DNA of 64,000 nt from Ascarosepion bandense (lineage: Eukaryota > Mollusca > Cephalopoda > Sepiida > Sepiidae): contig JBBBDQ010001186.1 in assembly GCA_037127315.1 (NCBI GenBank), forward strand, positions 1,812,501 to 1,876,500, read 5' to 3'. Within the stretch, counting starts at the first letter, position 1. Each line of letters opens with the position of its first letter. The notes beneath the pieces are model-generated. The model was not told the origin of the DNA, ran no database searches, and saw only the letters and a program-made list of their open reading frames with translations. The translations under genes were made by a program, and so were the position numbers. Below, one piece after another: positions 57,721 to 64,000 of this stretch.

Positions 57721-60402
57721 CGATTGAATGTAAAAGTAACATCTTTTACCTGGCACTGATTTATACTTCGAAGTTTAAAAAAATATTCCATCTATAATTC
57801 AAATTGCTTCTTTATGCAAAACAAATTTAGAGCATTTTTCAGCACAATTATAGATTAAATTACGTATCTGCGTTAATATTTCGTAAGATCATAGCCCAGA
57901 TGAGAAAGTTTTTTTTTTATTTTATATAAAGTAAATATTCATCTTTCCACAAGCCTTCTTCCTTGTCAGTGTATAAGTGTATATGGCATTTGGTAGTGAA
58001 TAATCGAATAAAAATAATCGAATAAAACTAAAATTTACACATTCAAAAATTCATCTTTTAACTACGTATTTAGTCTTACTGATCTATTCTTGTACGCAAA
58101 CCCTTGCAAATTTGAGTTAAGTCATTCAATATAACTTCACTGAATTTTAAGACCTGATTCAAATGTTAACTAGTCCATGATGAAAAACTGTTCTAGTTTG
58201 TTAAAAATTTTCACTTGTCTTCGAATACGCAGAAATTTGTGAAAACTTGAGTAAGTGATTGTATTTTTTGTTTTAATAGTTAAAAAAAAAAGTGACAATT
58301 TAAGTTAAACTCATTTCATTTTTTTTTAGGTATCTAAATGCAGGTCTTAAGTTTCTCAACCATTATAAAAGTCATGAAGTATTTTTTAGAAAATATATGA
58401 AAATACAAAAAAGGTACAGTTGTAAAATGTCATAATACAAACAAAAAGTTTGTCGCATAATTTGGTACTTAGATAAAAATAATCAAGTGTAAGGATAACT
58501 ATTTCTACCTCTTCAAATGTTCAGTTATTTTTTTTTTAATGTCACAATCTAGTGATTAATAGTTTTCATGAGAAATTTTGCTAAAAATAATAAAACCTTG
58601 AATTGCAGTAAATTTTATATGAATGTGCGTAGCCGATTTTCTGATTGTAATTAAAAGGGGTTGCAAACAAAATAAGGTATATAACAAATAAGTATCCTAA
58701 CTGACTTCCTGCTTGAAGAAGAATTTTGTTGCCTTCATTTTTATGATGCGACAATTTGTGCTATCCTCACAGGCCAACACTGTCGATCAAAATCTTTGAG
58801 CTTAAAATGCAGATGAGAAAATTTATGTCTCATTATACTCGGCAGTAATGATTTTTGTGCTCTGTAAATATATAGACGTGCAATTCCAGAAATTTGCATC
58901 ATAAACGAAACAAACTCATTGCAGTAAAAAGTTTACCCCTACAAAGTTAGCTTATGAAAATTATATAACATTGTCCGTCTAATTCAGTAAAGGCCACTTT
59001 TGTAAATTGTTGAGTTGGAGGAGGATATCTTCGCAATATAAGTTTCTAATTTAATTTTGATCCCCCCCCCCCTGTTGTTATATAGAAGTTGACATGAAGG
59101 CAGTTTAAAACTTTTAAATCGCATTAAACCAGGGAAGTAAAAAAAAAAAAATCAAAATGCAAGTTGGAAATTACCCAGAGATTGGGATTTTTTTAGAGTG
59201 TGTGTGTGTGTGTAGCAGCGAGCTACTGTGAAACTATCATTTTGTAAAAAAAAAAACGCAGACTTTTTAATGCAAAACAGCGACTGAAACGTTAACCTTT
59301 TACTTGCTAACTTGCATCTTTCGCAAGAAGAATTGGTGTTTTTAAACGTTATCTACTTTATAATTTGCACAATAATTAGTAAAAACGAAAAAGTAAGACA
59401 AGGAATTTTGACGTTGAAGCTGTTTTCTTTACCGTGAAAATTTTTTATAATCATCTTATTTTTTTAAACGGTACATTTCTCTTTAAGGAAAAAAAAAGAG
59501 TTCCCATAAACGACCAATCATCTGGAGTGTTGGGGGGCGGGGAAATAGAGATATAGGTCTTTAATTAGCCATAAGGGAATTACATAAGGGAATTGCAACA
59601 TGTCTGCTTCTGCCTTTAGGTTTTAATTTAATTTTTTTTTTGTTCATCGGTAATGCAAAGGTAGCAAAAATAGGTAACATTTAAATAAAATTTTATTTTT
59701 TCTCTTCCTTCTTAAACGTTACTTTTTTTTTTTTCAAAACTTGAATAACTTTTTCTTTTTAAAAATTAGCCTCTAGATTCCAGAATGTTTTTTTTACTTT
59801 TTTTCTGCTCATTAACCATTCAACTATTTTGTTTGCCAGGTGGACTTGTTCGGTATTTATTCTTCTTCCCGTACCGAGTTCGATGAAAATTGAACTTCTG
59901 AACTTGTTTGTATAACACGAAACTCATGATTCCAAATTCAAAGTAGTTTTGGTTTTTACTTTTTTTAGAATTCAAACCTAATTCTGACGTAAAAGGTTTT
60001 AAATTTTAGGGCAATAGTCACTCCTCTGTTAAAAAAGAAAACATTCAGTTCTTATTTCTTCATTTTAGCTACATGATTAATGGGTTTCCTTCGTAAAAAT
60101 GGACATTGGACATTTATGATCTTAAAGAAGCTACACAGGCGTTGGTGTGTTCGTGTGATTTCTACCTGTTTTAATGTTGTTTTTTTTACAACGGACAAAA
60201 GCTGCTGTACAGACGTTACGTCATTTCAGACAGGTGTCATTCGCTCTTCAGCGCTAGATCGATAGTCTATAAGTGGAGAATAATAAATATGTATTTTGAA
60301 TTTCTATCTGAAACAGATCAACAAACGATAAATAAGATTAAAACAGTTGTTGTAAGTGGATGTCCATTAGTTGATGATGCAAACAAAAACCGTTCCAAAT
60401 GA
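57721..60402 (+). repeat. 2,682-bp tandem duplication, unit 2
   Basis: Direct copy of unit 1, same orientation, no spacer. Such near-identity in decaying noncoding DNA implies either a very recent duplication or an assembly artefact, for example two haplotypes joined. Confidence 0.97.
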
Positions 60403-61026
60403 ACTCTGATGATCAATTGATTTCTTTTTTATTTTTTTTTTCAAGTTTTCATTAAATAAAATCCGCACTTTACTAAACGTCATAACCCAATGCACTCTAC
60501 TCTAGGTATTACGCAACAAACAAAAATGTAAAAAACAAAAGCGCGTGGTATGTTCATCATCAATTGAAATGTCTTCAACACTGCTTTATTTTTTCAGATT
60601 GAATAAGAAGTTATTTTTATAGCCTCGTATTAACACTAGCAAGATATTTTTGCAGCTTATCCATTTCAGTGTGTATATTGCATATTTTTAAAGTAACAAT
60701 TTATTTGTAAACAAACAGCAAATTTTAAATCTGAAATTAAAAACAAATTGTTAATACCTTAAAAAAAAAGAAACTGGTAGAGTTTATTTTACTTAAATTT
60801 TTTTTGTGTGTTTAATCAGGCTTCTTAAATTCGCAGCTGCAATGTACCGGTTGTAATGAGCCTGTTATATTCTGGTTGTTGTTACTGCTGATTCTGGAAA
60901 TCGTTTAGCCGTGGAGCCGCAGCAAGTTGCTGCTGCCGTCTGATGATGTCTGCTAGTGCTACCGATGCTGTTTACGCCAATAGTACTGATGGGGCTACTG
61001 CTGCAACTTCCCGCTGTATTACTCCC

Positions 61027-61028
<2 letters not shown>
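60403..61028. other. Stretch with no supported gene
   Basis: GC-richer from about 60830, with CTGCTGC-type words on either strand (60915-61015). The minus-strand frame at 60865-61116 passes through the (CA)n tract and has no recognised domain. Confidence 0.45.

Positions 61029-61062
<34 letters not shown>
61029..61062. repeat. (CA)n microsatellite
   Basis: 17 CA dinucleotides. Confidence 0.93.
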
Positions 61063-61065
<3 letters not shown>

Positions 61066-61099
61066 CGGGGACCGACTTTTCTGTAGCACGGGGTACTTC

Positions 61100-61665
61100 T
61101 CCTTCACCCAGAACAATCTCTCAGTTTCTCTCTATCCGTCCTTTCTTTCTTTAATTTTGTACTTTTCCTTCCGATTTTTCTGCTGCTACTCTTCCTTTAC
61201 ACTTTTTCTTTCGCTCTCGAACTGCAAAATTCTCCTCCGCCTCCTCCCACTCCTTTCCTCCCTATCCGAAGATTGTCAAGTCACACACTACTTTTACACC
61301 CTTTTCTCACCATATACATCAAGAAGGTGGTCTCTTCCTATTTTTTGCGCCTTCTCCTCCCCCACCACTTCCACTCTCTTTTTCATTATTTCTTCCTCGT
61401 CCTTCTCCTCAGCATCCCCCATCTTTTTTTATCCCCTCTTTTCACGAACCTCTTTTTTCTTCTTCAACTCTTTCATTTTTCACATGTGCCTATCCAATAC
61501 ATAATGTAAGTACATGTACTTATCAATTCGTTCACTGATATTTTTAAACCCTTCCTCCACTTTCTCCTCTTCTAACTTTTGCATTTTCTTTGCTTTCTCT
61601 ATTCACGCCTCCTTTAACCTTTCTTTCGTTTTGCTACACTCACTGATAGTTTTTGTTATCCGACA
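61100..61665. repeat. Pyrimidine-rich asymmetric tract
   Basis: The plus strand is strongly C+T-biased for more than 500 bp, built of imperfect CTT, TCC and CCT words without a fixed period. The bias opens long plus-strand frames rich in Ser, Leu and Phe (60956-61504 and 61273-61509), which are composition artefacts, not genes. Confidence 0.75.
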
Positions 61666-62513
61666 ATATGCAAGTGTGTGTGTGTGTATACATAAGTCTG
61701 TTTAGTGTTTATGACTTGTAAGCACATTAAGACGAGCAATTTGTTACGTACATTGGCATGGAAGTTGTTGTCACTTTGTTGTAACCAGCTCCTGTAGTTA
61801 CGACCTTACGTCTGGCATTACTAAGTGTCTATCTACTACGACTAGGCGACAAAACTGATCAGACTGAGGTAAGGTTTTTCACTCTGATAAAACTAAATCA
61901 CTTTTACTTTTTATATCCTTTAACGCACACACACATACACACCTCCATGGTGTCAAAAATGGCAAGTTTAAAAGAAAATCTAAACTTTTTTTATTTTTTT
62001 TTACTTTTGGTATTATGAGCTTTTCTTTCGATTTAAATAATTTGAAATCTCCTATTGTCCCAAAGTTATATCGAAGAAAAAGATTATGAAAGGTGTATGA
62101 ACAAAAAAGTGGATGTTGGTACGGTTGAGTGAGCTTCTTGTTTTTTATTTTTCTATAATTTTTTAGTGAAAAAGACGTAAGATGTTTATTTTTTGCTTTT
62201 GAAAACTTTTTGGAATAATCATTCAGTATCGACAATGGACAGAAAAAATAACAAGAAAAAGAACTACAAAAATATTTGTGGTTTTAACTTAAGCAACAAG
62301 CAAAATTTTATGGTCATATTTTTAAAGATATCTGTAAATTGTAAATAGCTGTTGATGGTAGCAATAATTTTATCGCAATGCATTCTAATGAAATTCACAA
62401 AAGAGTTGTCATTCGAAAGAAAAAAAAGTTTTGTTTCTCGAATGTACAACAGACTCGTTCAAAAATTCCCCGGTGAAATTAGACGGAAACATAGGACCAG
62501 TGTGAGTGTGTGT
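61666..62513. other. Stretch with no supported gene
   Basis: The minus-strand 118-residue frame 61879-62235 is Lys/Asn/Leu-rich without motifs. Confidence 0.45.
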
Positions 62514-62514
62514 G

Positions 62515-62531
62515 AGATAGATAGATAGATA
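62515..62531. repeat. Short (GATA)n tract
   Basis: Four GATA units. Confidence 0.85.
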
Positions 62532-62579
62532 TGAGGGTGGATATCTCTGCATTAATTGTACGCAAAGCCAATTATATAT

Positions 62580-62581
<2 letters not shown>

Positions 62582-62628
<47 letters not shown>
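62582..62628. repeat. (TG)n microsatellite
   Basis: Uninterrupted TG run. Confidence 0.93.
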
Positions 62629-62631
<3 letters not shown>

Positions 62632-63089
62632 TACTTAATCCTTCATAATTATTGCTGCTCATACTTTTAAAAATGCGAAACAAAGAGAAGGGAAATATTT
62701 TTTAAATAATACTTTTTGCTTTCCTATTCGTAATGAACGTTCGTAAATTCAAAAGGGAGATTAGAACAACGACTATTTTAAATGGTTATTTACCTCGCGT
62801 AAAAGTTTCTCTGCTTAACGAACGTGTTGCATAACATAAGCCCACCTACCCACCTACTTTTCTTTCGAGGTTGCCAGAAATGTGTGATAATCGAATTTCC
62901 CCGCCCTCTTAACATGGAACGTGCTTTGATTTTAGTTTATTAAGCTTAGTCGAGAGAAGACCTCTGATTTCGTAGAGTATGCTGTCCTGTGATATTACCA
63001 CAGTGCCGGTGTTACGTTGACCCTATGCTTGGTACGTACTAGTTGAATGTTGTTGTTCTGTGATGATGGCAACCCATCTCTCACCCCAC

Positions 63090-63092
<3 letters not shown>

Positions 63093-63135
<43 letters not shown>
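63093..63135. repeat. (TA)n microsatellite
   Basis: Uninterrupted TA run. Confidence 0.93.
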
Positions 63136-63138
<3 letters not shown>

Positions 63139-64000
63139 TTCAGCGATTTTCGTTTTTGTATAGATTTTTTTTTTATTGGTTGTGTGGTCATAAACCAAAA
63201 ATATGCCAATCGTCAGCAGAAAAAGAAAAGGATTTTATTTTTCACAGTAGCTAAAATGATGAGCACAGAACAAATCAGCATTATGCACTTAGAGCTAACA
63301 ACCTTTTGTGACAACTTTTGAAGAAAAAATATGTCTAATTGTGGACACCTTTCACTCAGTTTACCAGGTTTGTGAAATCAACAATTTTATTAGCAAGAAA
63401 AATAATAGAAAATTAAAAAAAAAATGATTTTGAAATGTTAATTTCAGATGGGAGTAGAACTAAAAATGATTAAAGAAAATGATTAATTCATGTACTTTTG
63501 AAAGCCTCTATGGCTATTTAATGAAATTTTCCCGTTATACGCTGGATTCATTTTTTATGTCCCTAACTAGAGTACAGAGCAGAATTGAACAACAGCAAAT
63601 CGGAAAATCAGTTTTGTTAAATTTTTCTCCAATATTCCTAGTGTCAGTTATTTGGTGCGATTATAATTCAAAAAGTTACATTGACAAAAAACGGGTAAAA
63701 ATTAAATGTTCAAAACATGTCGAGAACAGCAATTAAAATGACATTGCACATTACCGTCGTTCTGTATTGGTGGATATTTGAACAATTTTCAGTAGTTAAT
63801 GAATATCAATCAATCGTCATCATTGAGATTTGAGAGTACTGTTTGTTAATGAAATTGTCCTTAACCTGACAGAAAAACAAATACCGAGCCCCTAAGCAAA
63901 AACAGGCTAATTGAGTTAGTGGATTTTTTTTTATTGACTTGATCAAAAGAATGTGGTCGAAATCTTTTAATTATACAATATTATACACGTTTATTTTTTA
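63136..64000. other. Stretch with no supported gene
   Basis: AT-rich. The plus-strand frame at 63479-63736 begins with ATG and is 85 codons, but no domain is recognised. Confidence 0.45.

Noticed and set aside
60956..61504. 182-residue plus-strand open frame
   Set aside because: Begins at GTG, runs through (CA)n and a pyrimidine-rich tract; Ser/Leu/Phe richness is a composition effect.

Overview
This window looks like repeat-rich, AT-rich noncoding DNA from an animal genome. I cannot support a single intact host protein-coding gene, rRNA or tRNA in it. No open frame combines a credible start, a recognisable domain and a plausible length. What can be recognised is a dense, nested set of transposable elements and microsatellites. 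The mix is typical of a mollusc, probably a cephalopod such as an octopus: DD37D mariners, Tc1-like DD34E elements, CR1/Jockey-like and RTE-like LINEs, a Ty3/gypsy element, tRNA-derived SINEs, a Helitron-type end, and many (TA)n and (CA)n tracts. The taxon is an inference from this mix; no diagnostic host gene is present.

Layout, left half. 1-6.2 kb is mostly featureless, with one diverged 100-bp direct repeat and a nuclear-receptor-like palindrome at 2.84 kb. At 6.23-6.40 kb is a tRNA-derived SINE whose 3' part carries a hammerhead-ribozyme-like core; a second copy of that core is at 38.03 kb. A deleted mariner lies at 8.09-8.93 kb. From 11.49 to 17.14 kb is a nested block: two inverted copies (A and B) of an apparently non-autonomous TA-target element flank a mariner remnant, which is itself split by a Tc1-like element with long IR/DR-type inverted repeats. 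A Helitron-like end (17.92-18.44 kb), a SINE (18.68 kb) and a further SINE-like repeat (19.46-19.74 kb) follow. A reverse-oriented Ty3/gypsy element with both LTRs fills 20.33-25.04 kb. At 25.55-27.73 kb, two broken LINE copies meet head to tail, with a SINE carrying a 12-bp target duplication at their junction. A third LTR fragment at 28.4 kb repeats both LTR and flank.

Layout, right half. A mariner HTH relic is at 29.8 kb and an RTE-like LINE remnant at 30.54-31.85 kb. A second deleted mariner (37.10-37.98 kb) sits between (TA)n tracts. Next to it are a SINE 3' fragment and a near-perfect 274-bp palindrome (38.08-38.36 kb). Two more copies (C and D) of the TA-target family lie at 41.84-43.35 and 44.21-45.46 kb. 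A fourth mariner is at 50.69-51.54 kb. A tandem duplication of about 2.68 kb, apparently differing only at two homopolymers, fills 55.04-60.40 kb. A pyrimidine-rich asymmetric stretch and several microsatellites close the window.

The elements do not work together as a pathway. Their nesting gives a relative chronology: mariner before Tc1-like, and LINE-LINE junction before SINE. The most interesting signals are the hammerhead-like core in a SINE family, the long palindrome, the four-copy TA-target family and the near-identical 2.68-kb tandem duplication.
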